Assembly (NCBI GenBank): GCA_002340325.1 | Contig: DDLV01000007.1 | Coordinates: 24,824-88,823 of the forward strand | Length of the DNA: 64,000 bases | Direction of reading: 5' to 3' | Source: Glaciecola sp. UBA2563 | GTDB lineage: Bacteria; Pseudomonadota; Gammaproteobacteria; Enterobacterales; Alteromonadaceae | In this document: piece by piece, positions 15,893 to 27,100 of the stretch | Numbering within the stretch: position 1 is the stretch's first letter | Layout: the number at the start of each line of letters is the position of its first letter | The notes under the pieces: generated by a model | What the model was told of the DNA's origin: nothing | Seen by the model: the letters and a program-made list of their open reading frames with translations, nothing else | The model's database searches: none | Program-made: the position numbers and the translations under genes

Positions 15893-16873
15893 ATGCAGCT
15901 TGAAGAACTAACAAAAGAAGCACAACTTGCTGTAGATTCTGCTGACAGCCCGTCAGAGTTAGATGCAGTACGAATAAATTTTCTGGGCAAAAAGGGAAAG
16001 ATTACTGGCTTAATGAAAGGGTTAGGGCAACTAACGCCGGAAGAGAGACCTATTGTTGGACAGAAAATAAATGATGTTAAACAGCAAGTCCAAGGGTGGA
16101 TTACAACAAAACTCGCCCATTTAAAGCAAGCGGAATTGGATGCTAAGCTTGCAAAAGAATCCATTGATATCACGCTCCCAGCACGAACTGTCTACGCGGG
16201 TAATCTGCATCCTGTTCATCGCACCATTGAGCGTATTAAAAAGTTTTTTGGCGATATTGGATTTGAAGTAAAAACCGGTCCTGAAATAGAGGATGGCTTT
16301 CACAATTTCGATGCGTTAAATATTCCCAAAAACCATCCAGCTAGAGCCGATCACGATACGTTTTATTTCAATCCAAACGTGATGCTAAGGACGCAAACAT
16401 CTGGTGTACAAATTCGCACGATGGAAACCGAAAAGCCACCCTTGCGAATCATTTCACCTGGACGCGTATACCGCAACGATTACGATCAGACGCATACACC
16501 GATGTTTCACCAGGTCGAAGGTCTGATGGTGGGAGAAAACGTGAGCTTTTCTGAGTTACGCGGAATTTTGTATGATTTTCTACATCACTTTTTTGAAGAA
16601 GACTTGGAGATACGCTTTCGCCCTTCTTATTTTCCGTTTACAGAACCGTCTGCAGAAGTTGACGTCATGGGTAAAAATGGTAAATGGTTAGAGGTTTTGG
16701 GATGTGGAATGGTACACCCAAATGTACTCAAAGCTGTCAACATAGATCCTGAACAATACACAGGTTTCGCATTTGGTATGGGCGTTGAGCGACTGACCAT
16801 GTTGCGATACAACGTCAACGATCTGCGCGCATTTTTTGAAAATGACGTGCGTTTTCTAAAGCAGTTTAAATAG
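15893..16873 (+). CDS. pheS: Phenylalanine-tRNA ligase alpha subunit
   Basis: Class II PheRS alpha subunit, 326 residues. An N-terminal coiled coil (about 1-85) is followed by the catalytic core. That core contains GPEIEDGFHNFDALNIPKNHPARADHDTF split over motif 1, RTQTSGVQIRTM and RVYRNDYDQTHTPMFHQVEG in motif 2, and FGMGVERLTMLRY in motif 3. It forms an alpha2beta2 enzyme with PheT. ATG 15893 follows GATGAGGA; the frame is open upstream from a GTG at 15872 but the homologous start is MQLEELTKEA. pheT begins 11 bp after the stop codon. Confidence 0.98.
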   Translation: MQLEELTKEAQLAVDSADSPSELDAVRINFLGKKGKITGLMKGLGQLTPEERPIVGQKINDVKQQVQGWITTKLAHLKQAELDAKLAKESIDITLPARTVYAGNLHPVHRTIERIKKFFGDIGFEVKTGPEIEDGFHNFDALNIPKNHPARADHDTFYFNPNVMLRTQTSGVQIRTMETEKPPLRIISPGRVYRNDYDQTHTPMFHQVEGLMVGENVSFSELRGILYDFLHHFFEEDLEIRFRPSYFPFTEPSAEVDVMGKNGKWLEVLGCGMVHPNVLKAVNIDPEQYTGFAFGMGVERLTMLRYNVNDLRAFFENDVRFLKQFK

Positions 16874-16884
16874 CAGAGTAATAA

Positions 16885-19272
16885 ATGAAATTCAGTGAAT
16901 CGTGGTTAAGAGAATGGGTTAACCCTGCATTGGACAATAATGAGCTTTGTGAAAAGCTTTCTATGGCAGGACTAGAAGTTGATGGCGTTGAACCCGTTGC
17001 CGAATCATTTAGTGGCGTTATTGTTGGGCACGTAGTTGAGTGCAATCAACACCCCGACGCCGATAAATTACAAGTGACCAAAGTTGATGTAGGTGAATCT
17101 GAACATCTCGACATCGTCTGCGGTGCGCCTAATTGTAGAAAAGGGCTTAAAGTTGCAGTCGCAGTCGTTGGCGCCGTTCTACCCGGTAATTTTAAAATAA
17201 AAAAAGCAAAGCTAAGAGGGCAACCATCATTTGGCATGTTGTGTAGTTTTTCAGAACTTGGTATGGGAGACGACCACAGCGGCATAATTGAACTTGATGA
17301 TAATGCTCCGGTAGGACAGGATTTAAGGGAATATTTATTACTGAATGACAACATTATCGAAATAGATTTGACGCCAAATCGTGCGGATTGTCTGGGCATT
17401 AAAGGCGTAGCGCGCGAACTCGGAGTACTAACACAAACAAAGGTTAACACGCCAGATGTCAAACAATCGCACGCAACTATCAATTCTGCAAGGAGTATTC
17501 ACTTAGAAGCACCTGCTGCTTGTCCTAGATATTTAGGGCGACTGATTAAGAATGTCGATTTATCAAAACAAAGCCCGCTTTGGCTCAAAGAGAAGCTGAG
17601 AAGAGGAGGGGTTCGCAGTATCGATCCGGTCGTAGATGTGACAAATAATGTTCTCTTAGAACTAGGGCACCCGATGCATGCCTTCGACAATGATAAGCTG
17701 GTAGGTGATATCCACGTACGATTACCTCAAAAAGGTGAAAAAATCACATTACTCGACGAGTCAAACGTCGACATCCTATCTGATACACTGGTAATTGCAG
17801 ATGACGTCAAGCCACTTGCGCTGGCCGGTATCTTCGGTGGGCTCGATTCTGGCGTGACAGCGTCCACGTCCAATATATTCCTCGAATCAGCATTTTTCTC
17901 ACCAGATCTCATGTTGGGTAAGGCGCGCGCTTATGGTTTGCATACAGATGCGTCACATCGTTATGAACGTGGAGTAGACTTTAGTTTACAACGTGAAGCA
18001 ATGGAAAGAGCAACTTCCCTGCTTGTCGATATTGTCGGTGGTGAAATAGGTGATATTGTCGAAGCTGTGGCGTCTGAATATCTGCCTCATAGAGAGCGTG
18101 TTGAGTTGAGGCGTGAGCGTCTTGATCAACTACTTGGCCTTCACATACCAGACGATCGCGTGATTGATATTCTGTATCGACTCGGACTAAACCCAGAAAA
18201 ATCCGATTCCGGCTGGACGACGATTGCGCCGCCATTTAGGTTTGATATAGCAATAGAAGAAGACTTAATAGAGGAAGTTGCAAGAGTCTTTGGCTATAAC
18301 AATATTCCAACCATTGCGCCCCAAGCGCCACTGAAAATGCTTCCAAGTAAGGAATCAAGCGTTAGTCATGCAAAATATTGCGACTTTTTGTTGGCACAAG
18401 GATTTAATGAAGCGATCACATATTCTTTTGTTGATCCTGAAATTCAAAAAGCGCTATTCCCAGAGCATGATGCTCTAACATTACCGCATCCAATTTCCGT
18501 TGATATGTCAGTTATGCGAATAAGCATACTGACAGGATTACTACAGACAGTTGCGTATAACCAAAAACGCAAGGTTCAAAATGTTAAACTGTTCGAAAAC
18601 GGACTGGTTTTCATTCCCGACGATAGCGTCGAAACAGGCGTTCATCAATATCCTATGCTAGCCGGCGTGCTGGCAGGTGACAACCATAAGGAGCACTGGA
18701 ATAAGGAAAACCGTGGACTTGATTTCTACGACGTTAAAGGCGTTGTTGATGGTATCTTATTTGAAGCGGGTATTGATGAGAATGTGACTTATCGACGGTC
18801 AAAATCCGCTCTGCTTCATCCTGGACAAGGTGCAGATATCTTTGTTGATGATCAAAAGATTGGCATGCTTGGCGCAGTTCATCCATCTCAATTTAAACGT
18901 CTTGGCGTATCCGGAAATATATTTGTATTTGAGTTAATCCTTTCTGCATTGACGTCACGTAGTATCCCGAGTGCCCAACCTATTTCTAAATATCCAGTCA
19001 ACCGTAGAGACTTAGCTTTTGTCGTTGATGAACACTTAGAATTAGATAAACTGTTAAAAAGTATAAAAAAAATTGGCATATCTGAAATAGTTGACATAAA
19101 CTTATTTGACGTGTACCAAGGTCAAGGCGTAGTTGAAGGCAAGAAAAGTCTTGCACTATCACTTTGGTTACAAAGCAATGAAAAAACACTAGAAGACGAC
19201 GAAATGCAAGCTACTGTTAGCGCAGTCATTCAGCATTTAGAGCATGAGTTTGAAGCAACATTGAGAGATTAA
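16885..19272 (+). CDS. pheT: Phenylalanine-tRNA ligase beta subunit
   Basis: PheRS beta subunit, 795 residues. Domains are an N-terminal EMAP/OB tRNA-binding domain (about 40-150, VVGHVVECNQHPDADKLQVTKVDVG), the B3/B4 editing domain, the B5 domain (DLTPNRADCLGIKGVARELG lies before it), a catalytic-like core, and a C-terminal ferredoxin-fold anticodon-binding domain (SKYPVNRRDLAFVVDEH). It hydrolyses Tyr-tRNA-Phe and positions tRNA for PheS. It lies in the operon pheS-pheT-ihfA, ending 4 bp before ihfA. Length and domain order are as in E. coli. Confidence 0.98.
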   Translation: MKFSESWLREWVNPALDNNELCEKLSMAGLEVDGVEPVAESFSGVIVGHVVECNQHPDADKLQVTKVDVGESEHLDIVCGAPNCRKGLKVAVAVVGAVLPGNFKIKKAKLRGQPSFGMLCSFSELGMGDDHSGIIELDDNAPVGQDLREYLLLNDNIIEIDLTPNRADCLGIKGVARELGVLTQTKVNTPDVKQSHATINSARSIHLEAPAACPRYLGRLIKNVDLSKQSPLWLKEKLRRGGVRSIDPVVDVTNNVLLELGHPMHAFDNDKLVGDIHVRLPQKGEKITLLDESNVDILSDTLVIADDVKPLALAGIFGGLDSGVTASTSNIFLESAFFSPDLMLGKARAYGLHTDASHRYERGVDFSLQREAMERATSLLVDIVGGEIGDIVEAVASEYLPHRERVELRRERLDQLLGLHIPDDRVIDILYRLGLNPEKSDSGWTTIAPPFRFDIAIEEDLIEEVARVFGYNNIPTIAPQAPLKMLPSKESSVSHAKYCDFLLAQGFNEAITYSFVDPEIQKALFPEHDALTLPHPISVDMSVMRISILTGLLQTVAYNQKRKVQNVKLFENGLVFIPDDSVETGVHQYPMLAGVLAGDNHKEHWNKENRGLDFYDVKGVVDGILFEAGIDENVTYRRSKSALLHPGQGADIFVDDQKIGMLGAVHPSQFKRLGVSGNIFVFELILSALTSRSIPSAQPISKYPVNRRDLAFVVDEHLELDKLLKSIKKIGISEIVDINLFDVYQGQGVVEGKKSLALSLWLQSNEKTLEDDEMQATVSAVIQHLEHEFEATLRD

Positions 19273-19276
19273 ACAT

Positions 19277-19570
19277 ATGGCACTTACCAAGGCGGAAATG
19301 TCTGAACATCTTGTTGAGAAGCTTGGCGTTAATAAAAAAGAAGCAAAAGACCTTGTTGAGTTGTTTTTTGAAGAAATAAAGTTGTGTTTAGAATCTGGAG
19401 AGCAAGTTAAGCTCTCAGGATTTGGTAATTTTGACCTGAGAATTAAAAATGAGCGTCCCGGTCGGAACCCAAAAACGGGTGAAGATATTCCAATCAAAGC
19501 TAGGCGGGTAGTGACTTTCCGTCCAGGCCAAAAGCTTAAGAGCCGAGTTGAAAATATTTCAAAAAGTTGA
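19277..19570 (+). CDS. ihfA: Integration host factor alpha subunit
   Basis: IHF-alpha, 97 residues, of the DNABII family. It begins MALTKAEMSEHLVEKLGVNK and has the beta-arm RPGRNPKTGEDIPIKARRVVTF with the intercalating proline. With IhfB it sharply bends DNA at specific sites, acting in transcription, replication and recombination. It is the distal gene of pheST-ihfA, the usual arrangement in gammaproteobacteria. Its stop codon overlaps the possible TTG start of the following lipoprotein gene. Confidence 0.97.
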   Translation: MALTKAEMSEHLVEKLGVNKKEAKDLVELFFEEIKLCLESGEQVKLSGFGNFDLRIKNERPGRNPKTGEDIPIKARRVVTFRPGQKLKSRVENISKS

Positions 19571-19578
19571 ACAACAAC

Positions 19579-20157
19579 GTGGTTAAGATTTTTACAAAAA
19601 GCGCACTACTAATCTGCGCTTTTTTTATGCTTGTAGGCTGTCAAAAAGAGCATGTTGAGCAAGTTGTTCACAAAAACAATGATACTCAAGGGGCACCGCT
19701 TTTAACGTTGTCTGAGTTGCTTTCCGCTTCTGATATTCAATCTTCCTTATCTGAACTTGCGTTGGAAAAAGATAGAGAAGGGTTGCTAGTTGTCCAGTCG
19801 ATGCTGCTTGAAGCGGCAGCAGAAGTCAGACTTGATGAAAAAGAACTTGCATTGATAAGCGGAGAAAATGGCATTGTTTTTCTAGAGTTTCAGGGTATGC
19901 GGATCAATTTTAACAATGAATTTGAACGTGCATTTTTTTCGTTTGGGGATATTGAATCAGTGTACTCGCGTTATCCCGCATTCGTAGAGCTAAAAGCGAG
20001 AACGCAAACGCTGGTTGAAAACCGAGATGCGCTTGTTGACACGATTAGAAATGACTTGGAAGCAAACGGTACAGACACAGAAACGTCATTAAATGAAGCT
20101 CGTAACATTTGGCGGCAACTAATGGCTGAGCAAGGGTTGGAAAGCATCTCAATCTAA
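19579..20157 (+). CDS. Small predicted lipoprotein of unknown function
   Basis: The N-terminus is a lipoprotein signal peptide (IFTKSALLICAFFMLVGCQK) with lipobox LVGC. The mature part, about 170 residues, is acidic and largely helical, with no domain I recognise. The start is uncertain: GTG 19579 is preferred, and TTG 19567 overlaps the ihfA stop codon. Being directly behind ihfA on the same strand, it is probably translated from the same mRNA. The 3' end overlaps the stop codon of the convergent penicillin-acylase gene by 4 bp. Confidence 0.65.
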   Translation: MVKIFTKSALLICAFFMLVGCQKEHVEQVVHKNNDTQGAPLLTLSELLSASDIQSSLSELALEKDREGLLVVQSMLLEAAAEVRLDEKELALISGENGIVFLEFQGMRINFNNEFERAFFSFGDIESVYSRYPAFVELKARTQTLVENRDALVDTIRNDLEANGTDTETSLNEARNIWRQLMAEQGLESISI

Positions 20158-22511
20158 GGTTGTAGTTTGAGGACGTATAAGAGTTCACCGGGTAAAAGCG
20201 CTGTTTTGTGATTGTCTACATATTCTCTATATCCAACTTTATAATATTCAGATAGTGGATGCATTGATTGTCCACCTGGTACAGTTAAGATTGCGTTCTC
20301 AAGGTTTCCTGGCTGTGCAAAGAGTCGTTGAGAAGCGCCAAAGCGTTTTGACTGTACTGCCGGCATATATGAATCACCAAAGCCTTGCGAAACTGGCATA
20401 TTCAAGTACTTTCCAAGAGGCCCTAAAGCACCAGCTAGCGGGTGGGTGATTGTTAGCGCATTTACATTCCCCCACGAAATTGATTCAAAGTTCGTTTCTC
20501 CATCAGCAAACTGATTAAATAGTAAATCACGCGCGGTTTTGTAACTGTGTTCAATCAGTGCGTCGAAGCTTTGATGTTTAGGGTCTAACCAAGTATCGGG
20601 TTTTTGTTCTAGGATTTGCCATATAGCAGGCTCTATCGAGCGCCATAGAGCCGATGTCGATATCTCTTTAGCAGCTAAAAACGTGTTGAGTGGTTCTAGC
20701 AATTGAGTGATTAGTTGATTGCGAAACCGTCTCACCAGTGAGTACCCAATCGAATCTGGACATGCGCAGGCTCTCCATTCTTGCAGATGAGAAATATCTT
20801 CCGCATAAAGCGCTGGCTTTTGCATTAATGTCGATAACAAGAGTTCATGCCAAGGGGCTAAATAAAGCGCTCGATTATCCAACTGGAGATCATAAAAAGT
20901 CTGTTCATCAAATGACACTGTATCCATCAAGCTGTCTGCGATTTGTTTTTGCCGCACGCCAAGCGCATAGCCGCCGTTACCATAGCGAGATAAGTCATTT
21001 GCACTGACCATTCGTGCATTGGCACTCCAAATTCGACCGTGATTAGGATTCACCACATTTGCTGGGGCCTTTTCTGATACCCTCCAGTTAGCTGCATCAA
21101 ACATTTCTTGTTCCATTGCAGTGTTAGTTGGATTGGTACGAGAGGTGATTGCACCTGTTAGCTGCCATCCTGCATTCCCTTTTGCATCAGCAATTACCAT
21201 ATTCTGAACTGGGACACGAATAGATTTTGCGTGTTCTAGCGCTTCTTCATATCGCTTAAAATGAGGTAACCAGCCTAATTGAAGATTTATTGCATATGGC
21301 TCGTGTGCTACCCACTTTAACGCGAGGGCACTATCATCAATGTACTTAACTGGCCCAATAGTGGTCATTGGTATTTCGTATAGATAAGGATCTTTATCTT
21401 TAACGATGATGATTTCACTGCGTGTTTCGATAGGATGCTTGGGATCAAGCGCGACCCAATCGACATTATCAATCCCTGAATTAGTAAATCCCCACGCAAT
21501 ATTTTCAGTCGCACCAACCACGATTAGCGGGGTACCGGGTAACGATAAACCCGTCACGGTAATATCTTCATCGTCATAGAAATAATTTAATTGTGTGCGA
21601 TACCACAGCGTAGGTACGTTTAAACCTAGGTGCATATCATTGGCTAATATCGCACCACGGCCGTTATAACTCAGCTCACCACTCACTACCCAGTTGTTAC
21701 TTCCTATATCTTTTGGTTCTTCAAACATGAAATCGTTAGTTTCAACGTCAATGTGCATCACATAATCGTCACCATCATAAGGATTAGCAACGCTTGTCTG
21801 TGTGGACGTTAAAAGGTGTGAGATATCGGGTATTTCGAGCTCAACGGGCGGAACAACGCTAAAGTCCATTGTTGCCTGAAACGGGCTGGGCTGTGTGAGA
21901 AACGCTAAGACATCTTTGCCAGCATAATACTCAATGCCAGTAAAATTAAAGTCTCTTTCGACTTGACTAAGCTGTAAATCAATATACATCGAAAAGGTTG
22001 CCAAAATCGTGTCTTCTGGTACCCAGGGTTTAAAAGATGTTTGCGTTATCAAGTATTCAAAAGTTGGAACCGTTTGTTCGGCAACATATGCATTCACACC
22101 TGCCGTATATGCATTAAGTATTGCTAGCTGCTCTCTTGGCAATTGCAGAACAATTAACTCTGCACGTTTTCTAAATTGATGAAACCGATGTTTTTTATCG
22201 TTATTCAGCGCAATGCTGCCGAACAATTCAGATAACTCACCGGCTGCATTCCTGCGCAATAGGTCCATCTGAAAAAGCCTGTCCTGGGCATGTGCATATC
22301 CAAGTGCAAAAGACGCGTCCTGCATGGTTTCGGCTTGTACAACAGCAGTGCCTTGAGAGTCTCTTGAAAGTGTGACTGGGGCTTCAATTTCGAGGTTTCG
22401 AAGTTCTCCATTTAGCGTTGGCAGGCTGGCTGATAATACAAAATAAGCAGTTCCCAGCAAAACAATGGCAAGCGCTACTAAAACTACAATAGTAATTTTT
22501 AAGGCCTTCAT
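20154..22511 (-). CDS. Penicillin acylase family (S45) hydrolase
   Basis: An Ntn-hydrolase of the penicillin G acylase/acyl-homoserine lactone acylase family, 785 residues. An N-terminal hydrophobic segment (ITIVVLVALAIVLLGTAYFVL) acts as signal or anchor. The precursor is expected to self-cleave before the Ser in IGSNNWVVSG, at about residue 270; this Ser then becomes the N-terminal nucleophile of the beta chain. FALGYAHAQDRLFQMDLLRR is the conserved alpha-chain motif. Substrates in this family include beta-lactams, acyl-homoserine lactones and other amides; which applies here is unknown. Its ATG overlaps the adenosyltransferase stop codon by 4 bp (translational coupling), as the last gene of a five-gene operon. 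Confidence 0.9.
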   Translation of the reverse strand: MKALKITIVVLVALAIVLLGTAYFVLSASLPTLNGELRNLEIEAPVTLSRDSQGTAVVQAETMQDASFALGYAHAQDRLFQMDLLRRNAAGELSELFGSIALNNDKKHRFHQFRKRAELIVLQLPREQLAILNAYTAGVNAYVAEQTVPTFEYLITQTSFKPWVPEDTILATFSMYIDLQLSQVERDFNFTGIEYYAGKDVLAFLTQPSPFQATMDFSVVPPVELEIPDISHLLTSTQTSVANPYDGDDYVMHIDVETNDFMFEEPKDIGSNNWVVSGELSYNGRGAILANDMHLGLNVPTLWYRTQLNYFYDDEDITVTGLSLPGTPLIVVGATENIAWGFTNSGIDNVDWVALDPKHPIETRSEIIIVKDKDPYLYEIPMTTIGPVKYIDDSALALKWVAHEPYAINLQLGWLPHFKRYEEALEHAKSIRVPVQNMVIADAKGNAGWQLTGAITSRTNPTNTAMEQEMFDAANWRVSEKAPANVVNPNHGRIWSANARMVSANDLSRYGNGGYALGVRQKQIADSLMDTVSFDEQTFYDLQLDNRALYLAPWHELLLSTLMQKPALYAEDISHLQEWRACACPDSIGYSLVRRFRNQLITQLLEPLNTFLAAKEISTSALWRSIEPAIWQILEQKPDTWLDPKHQSFDALIEHSYKTARDLLFNQFADGETNFESISWGNVNALTITHPLAGALGPLGKYLNMPVSQGFGDSYMPAVQSKRFGASQRLFAQPGNLENAILTVPGGQSMHPLSEYYKVGYREYVDNHKTALLPGELLYVLKLQP

Positions 22512-23044
22512 TGTGTGACCTTTATATCATTCACTTTGCTTAGGTAATTAAGAAACCGCGCAGTCGTGAAGAAAAAATCAGACAACCGATTAGTAAATTG
22601 CATGGCAATTGGGTTGATCTCTCTATCATTACCTAATGCAACGAGTGTGCGTTCTGCACGTCTGGTTATGGTTCTACAAACATGCGCTTGAGAAGCAGGG
22701 ATACTGCCGCCTGGTAGAATGAAACTGGTTTGAGCCGGTAGCTCTGCTGTCATCAGATCGATCCAAGTTTCCAATGTTTTTGATATGTCTTCTGAAAGGT
22801 TATCGTCGTCAGACATTGCAAACCCAATAGCAAACAAGGTGTTTTGGATCCAGCCTAGGTCAATAGGATAGGGAAGTGTGATGTTGTGTTCGTTAATGAA
22901 AGCATGCAACAACCCTATTTGTGAGTTTAATTCATCTAAATTGCCATAATTGTCTAACAATATGTCGTCTTTAGACAGACGTAACACTTCTTTGGAATAT
23001 ACTTGCGTGGTCCCTCTGTCACCTGTCTTTGTGTATATTTTCAT
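22508..23044 (-). CDS. PduO-type cob(I)yrinic acid a,c-diamide adenosyltransferase
   Basis: A PduO-type corrinoid adenosyltransferase, 178 residues, which transfers the adenosyl group of ATP to cob(I)alamin to make coenzyme B12. The ATP-binding N-terminus KIYTKTGDRGTTQVY and the motifs GNLDELNSQIG and CRTITRRAERTLVAL are all present. It is a soluble trimeric enzyme in known members. It lies between csiV (24 bp) and the penicillin acylase (4-bp overlap). No other B12 gene is adjacent, so it probably serves salvage of imported corrinoids. Confidence 0.93.
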   Translation of the reverse strand: MKIYTKTGDRGTTQVYSKEVLRLSKDDILLDNYGNLDELNSQIGLLHAFINEHNITLPYPIDLGWIQNTLFAIGFAMSDDDNLSEDISKTLETWIDLMTAELPAQTSFILPGGSIPASQAHVCRTITRRAERTLVALGNDREINPIAMQFTNRLSDFFFTTARFLNYLSKVNDIKVTQ

Positions 23045-23068
23045 TAATGCTCCAGGCGTTTTTCTGAA

Positions 23069-24193
23069 TTACGACTCATCAATTGCGCTAGGATCATACC
23101 GCTCTAATCTTATGATCATGCCAAATGCCGGATGGTCAAAATAATGTATTTGTTTACTTATAATTCTTCTGCGCTGTTCAAAAGGAAAAGACTGTATCTC
23201 TGTCATACCATTATCATTAACAGAAATTTGATGATGTAATATGTCGGCGTCAACGTGTAGGTAAGGGATACGATTGATATTTTGTAGGTACACTTTTATT
23301 CTGCCCTCTATTTCAAACACTCGATCTGTTTCACTCAGAGGTTGAACTTCGGCAGATAACGTGGACTGTGTGGCTTTATCATCCCAATTACGCGTTGATT
23401 GATTCGCAATATCATCTTCTAATGCATTCAACACAGCAGCGAATGAGTCTCTGGGCCCGATTGAATGTCGAGATATGGTTTGTTTGCTTACCATGTCCGC
23501 TTGACGCTGCGGAAGTATAAGTTTATCACCCGCTTTCAGCGCAAAGAATTCAGCACGGTTTTCACCAAATACTACATTTTGTCGCCAAACAGTATGCAAT
23601 AGTGGTTGAATATCTCGTCTTGCAAATAACAATTCAGCGAATTCTCCAAGCCGCAAATAGTCTGACGACACGATTTGCTCTTTGCCTTTAACGTAACCCT
23701 GATTAGCACCAATGACGTCATCAGTGAACTGTAAAGGCACTTTTTTAGAAAATTGAGGTAACGCATGATTGACGCAGCTTAATGAAGTATCAAATGCATG
23801 CTTATCAAACGTGGGTAGAGGTGAAACAGGCAAATTTCGTTGGATAGTGATTTTAGGCTCTACCAATAGAAGCGAAGCAAATACATCATCTACCCCCGTG
23901 CTTTGTACGGCATTTTCATTAGGATCACACGATGGCAGCGAACGTCTAATTGCCAATAACGCATCTGAGTATCGTGATAATGATAATGACATCAAATCTC
24001 GCTGTGCTGCGTGCTCAAACTCGTCCGATGCATTTGCAAAATTCTCATCGATTTGAGTATTGAGCACACGTTTAAATAGAATTATCTCAACATCGAACCA
24101 CCAGTCTTGCGATTGTTGTGCAGATGCTGGAAGCACAATTGCACACCAAACAGTGAGAATAATGGAAAATCTACACAACCATTTTGGTTTCAT
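23069..24193 (-). CDS. csiV: CsiV-family peptidoglycan-binding protein
   Basis: An exported protein, 374 residues from ATG 24193. A signal peptide (FSIILTVWCAIVLPASAQQ) is followed by WWFDVEIILFKRV, the start typical of CsiV. The C-terminal part, VYLQNINRIPYLHVDADI...PFEQRRRIISKQIHYFDHPAFGMIIRLERY in pieces, is the conserved domain. In Vibrio cholerae CsiV binds peptidoglycan and helps activate the lytic/synthetic machinery linked to LpoA. I chose ATG 24193 because AAAGG lies upstream and the family starts there. It overlaps the 3' end of mfd by 23 bp, a known gene order. Confidence 0.8.
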   Translation of the reverse strand: MKPKWLCRFSIILTVWCAIVLPASAQQSQDWWFDVEIILFKRVLNTQIDENFANASDEFEHAAQRDLMSLSLSRYSDALLAIRRSLPSCDPNENAVQSTGVDDVFASLLLVEPKITIQRNLPVSPLPTFDKHAFDTSLSCVNHALPQFSKKVPLQFTDDVIGANQGYVKGKEQIVSSDYLRLGEFAELLFARRDIQPLLHTVWRQNVVFGENRAEFFALKAGDKLILPQRQADMVSKQTISRHSIGPRDSFAAVLNALEDDIANQSTRNWDDKATQSTLSAEVQPLSETDRVFEIEGRIKVYLQNINRIPYLHVDADILHHQISVNDNGMTEIQSFPFEQRRRIISKQIHYFDHPAFGMIIRLERYDPSAIDES

Positions 24194-27100
24194 AAGATGC
24201 CTTTGAAAAATTGGAAACAAGTTCTTCCACAAATGCCAAACGGTCAGCATTTTCAGCCAACGCTTTGGTTACGCGTAATTTTAGCGGACCATCAAATCTA
24301 AACGTTTTCGGTTTTTGTTGAATCAATTGAATGATATAGCCAGGATCAATCGTCGTAATTTGCGTTATCTCAATGCTACCACCTAATTCGTTGAATTCCA
24401 GCTTTGCTATTCCAAGCTTCTCAGCATCCAGCTTTAACTGCGTTATACGCACCAAAAATTTTGTTGGTTGTGGTAACAATCCAAATCGATCGATAAGCTC
24501 AATTTGAAACTCGTTGATTTCATCGTGCTGTTTACAATTTGCAAGCTTTTTATACATGCTCAATCGAATATGCACATCGGGGATATAAGTATCAGGGATA
24601 AGTGCAGGTAATCTTAAATCTACATCAACCTGTGTATGCAAGGTGTCGGTCAAGCTTGGTTCTTTGCCTTCTCTTAGCGCATCAACCGCCAGTTCAAGCA
24701 TCTCCATATACAGTGTAAAACCGATCGAATTGATTTGGCCAGACTGTTCATCGCCGAGCAATTCGCCTGCACCTCGAATTTCCAGGTCATGCGTAGCTAA
24801 GGCAAAACCTGCACCAAGACCTTCAAGCGATGCGATAGCCTCTAGTCTTTTTGCAGCGTCTTTTGTCATGCGTTTTGGATGCGGCGTGAGCAAATATGCA
24901 TATGCCTGATGATGAGAACGCCCGACGCGCCCTCTGAGCTGGTGCATTTGCGCGAGCCCTAAATGATCGGCGCGATCCATGATAATTGTATTGGCGGTTG
25001 GAATATCAATACCAGTTTCAATAATCGTTGAACATACCAGTACATTATAGCGTTGATGATAAAAGTCATTCATCACGCTTTCCAATTCACGCTCCTTCAT
25101 CTGGCCATGGCCAATGGCAATTCGCGCTTCCGGCACAATTTCCTCAATTTGAGCTGCTGTTTTTTCAATTGTTTTGACTTCATTGTGTAAAAAATACACC
25201 TGTCCACCACGCATAATTTCGCGCATGATAGCTTCGCGGATGATGTCATCACCTTTTTGCAGAACAAATGTCTTTATTGCCAGTCTTTTTGCAGGAGGTG
25301 TAGCAATGATCGATAAATCTCGCATGCCGCTCATCGCCATATTTAATGTTCGAGGAATAGGTGTGGCGGTAAGCGAGAGAATATCCACATCGGCCCTGAG
25401 CGATTTAAATGTTTCTTTTTGACGTACGCCGAATCTGTGTTCCTCGTCGATTATGACTAGCCCTAGATCGTGAAACTTAACATCCTTTTGAATCAAGCGA
25501 TGTGTACCCACTACTATATCGACACCTCCTTTTTCCATTTTTTGAAATATCGCTTTTTGATCTTTGGCACTTACAAATCTCGATACGACTTCAATTCGCA
25601 ACGCGAATCCATTAAATCGGTTAATAAAATTATCATAATGCTGCTGTGCAAGCAGTGTAGTTGGGACCAAAATGGCGACTTGTTTATTACAACTTGCAGC
25701 AATAAAGGCTGCGCGCATAGCAACCTCAGTCTTTCCAAATCCGACATCACCACATACCAGCCTGTCCATTGATTTAGGCGACCCCATGTCATTAACTACC
25801 GCGTTGATAGCTTTTTCTTGATCGGCGGTTTCAGGGTAGGGAAAACTGTTTTTGAAAAGTGTGTATTCCTGCCAGTCAAGTGGATAGGCAAATCCTTGCT
25901 TAGCTGCGCGCTTTGCGTATATATCTAACAACTGAGCAGCGACATCACGGACTTTTTCAGCCGCTTTTTTCTTTGCTTTACTCCACGTTTCATTGCCTAA
26001 ATGATGTAACGGAGCATGCTCAGGCTGACCACCGCTGTAACGACTTATCAAATGCAGTGACGCCACGGGCACATAGAGTTTTGCGCTTTTTGCATACTCA
26101 ATACACAAGAATTCTGTTGTTACGCCACCGGCTGACAGCGTCTGCATGCCCGAAAAGCGGCCAACACCATGTTCGATATGTACAACAGGAGAGCCTTCTG
26201 AAAGCTCAGCGAGGTTTCTGATAATCGCACTTTCGTCAACACTTTGTTGTCGTTTAATAGCTCTTCGCTTTGCTACAGTTTGTCCAAACAGTTGTTTTTC
26301 GGTCACCACGATTAGCGGATTGTGTTTGTCTCTGCACACGAAACTGTCTTCCAACACGCCTACAGTTAAAAATACGCTATTTTTGTCCGTTGACAGTTCG
26401 GGATATTGGCAAAGATGGCTTATTGAAGATTCGATGACTTCAATGTTTGCTTTGAGCAAAATATCCTTGAGTGATTCTTTGTGACCTTCAGACTCGGCAA
26501 CAAAAAACGTGCAAGCTGATGAGTCGTTGATTAAATTCTGCAGTTTTGCATAGGGCACTTTAGTTTTTAATTCAATTGTTATGTCATCAATCTGTTCACA
26601 CTTAAAATCACAAAACCCTTTTGCAGCGGTGCCCTTTTTGTGCGTAATACTGATTCTAGAAAATTGCTTTAAATGCTTAAACAACTGTTCCTTATCAATG
26701 AATAATTCTGGGGGCGACAATAATGGTCTTACAAGATTGCCAGAATATTGCTGGTGACGCGCATCAATATCCATCCATGTATTATCGATTTGCGTTTGTA
26801 AATCTTCTTGCATGATTAGAATTGTATCTTCATGAAAGTAATCAAACACCGTCGCAGTGTTCTCAAAGAACAAGGGTAAATAGTACTCTATGCCACCCGG
26901 CAAGCTGCCTCTAGTGACTTGATTCAATATGTCATCTTGATTGCCTGTATTTGAATTTGGGAAGCGTTCGATGAAATTGAGTTTGAATTGATTGATACCA
27001 GCCTTATCTGTCGGAAATTCGTGAGCAGGAAGTAATTTAAGGTTTTTTATACGTTCTAAACTTCGCTGGTTGCCAGGGTCAAAAAAGTGTAATTCGTCTA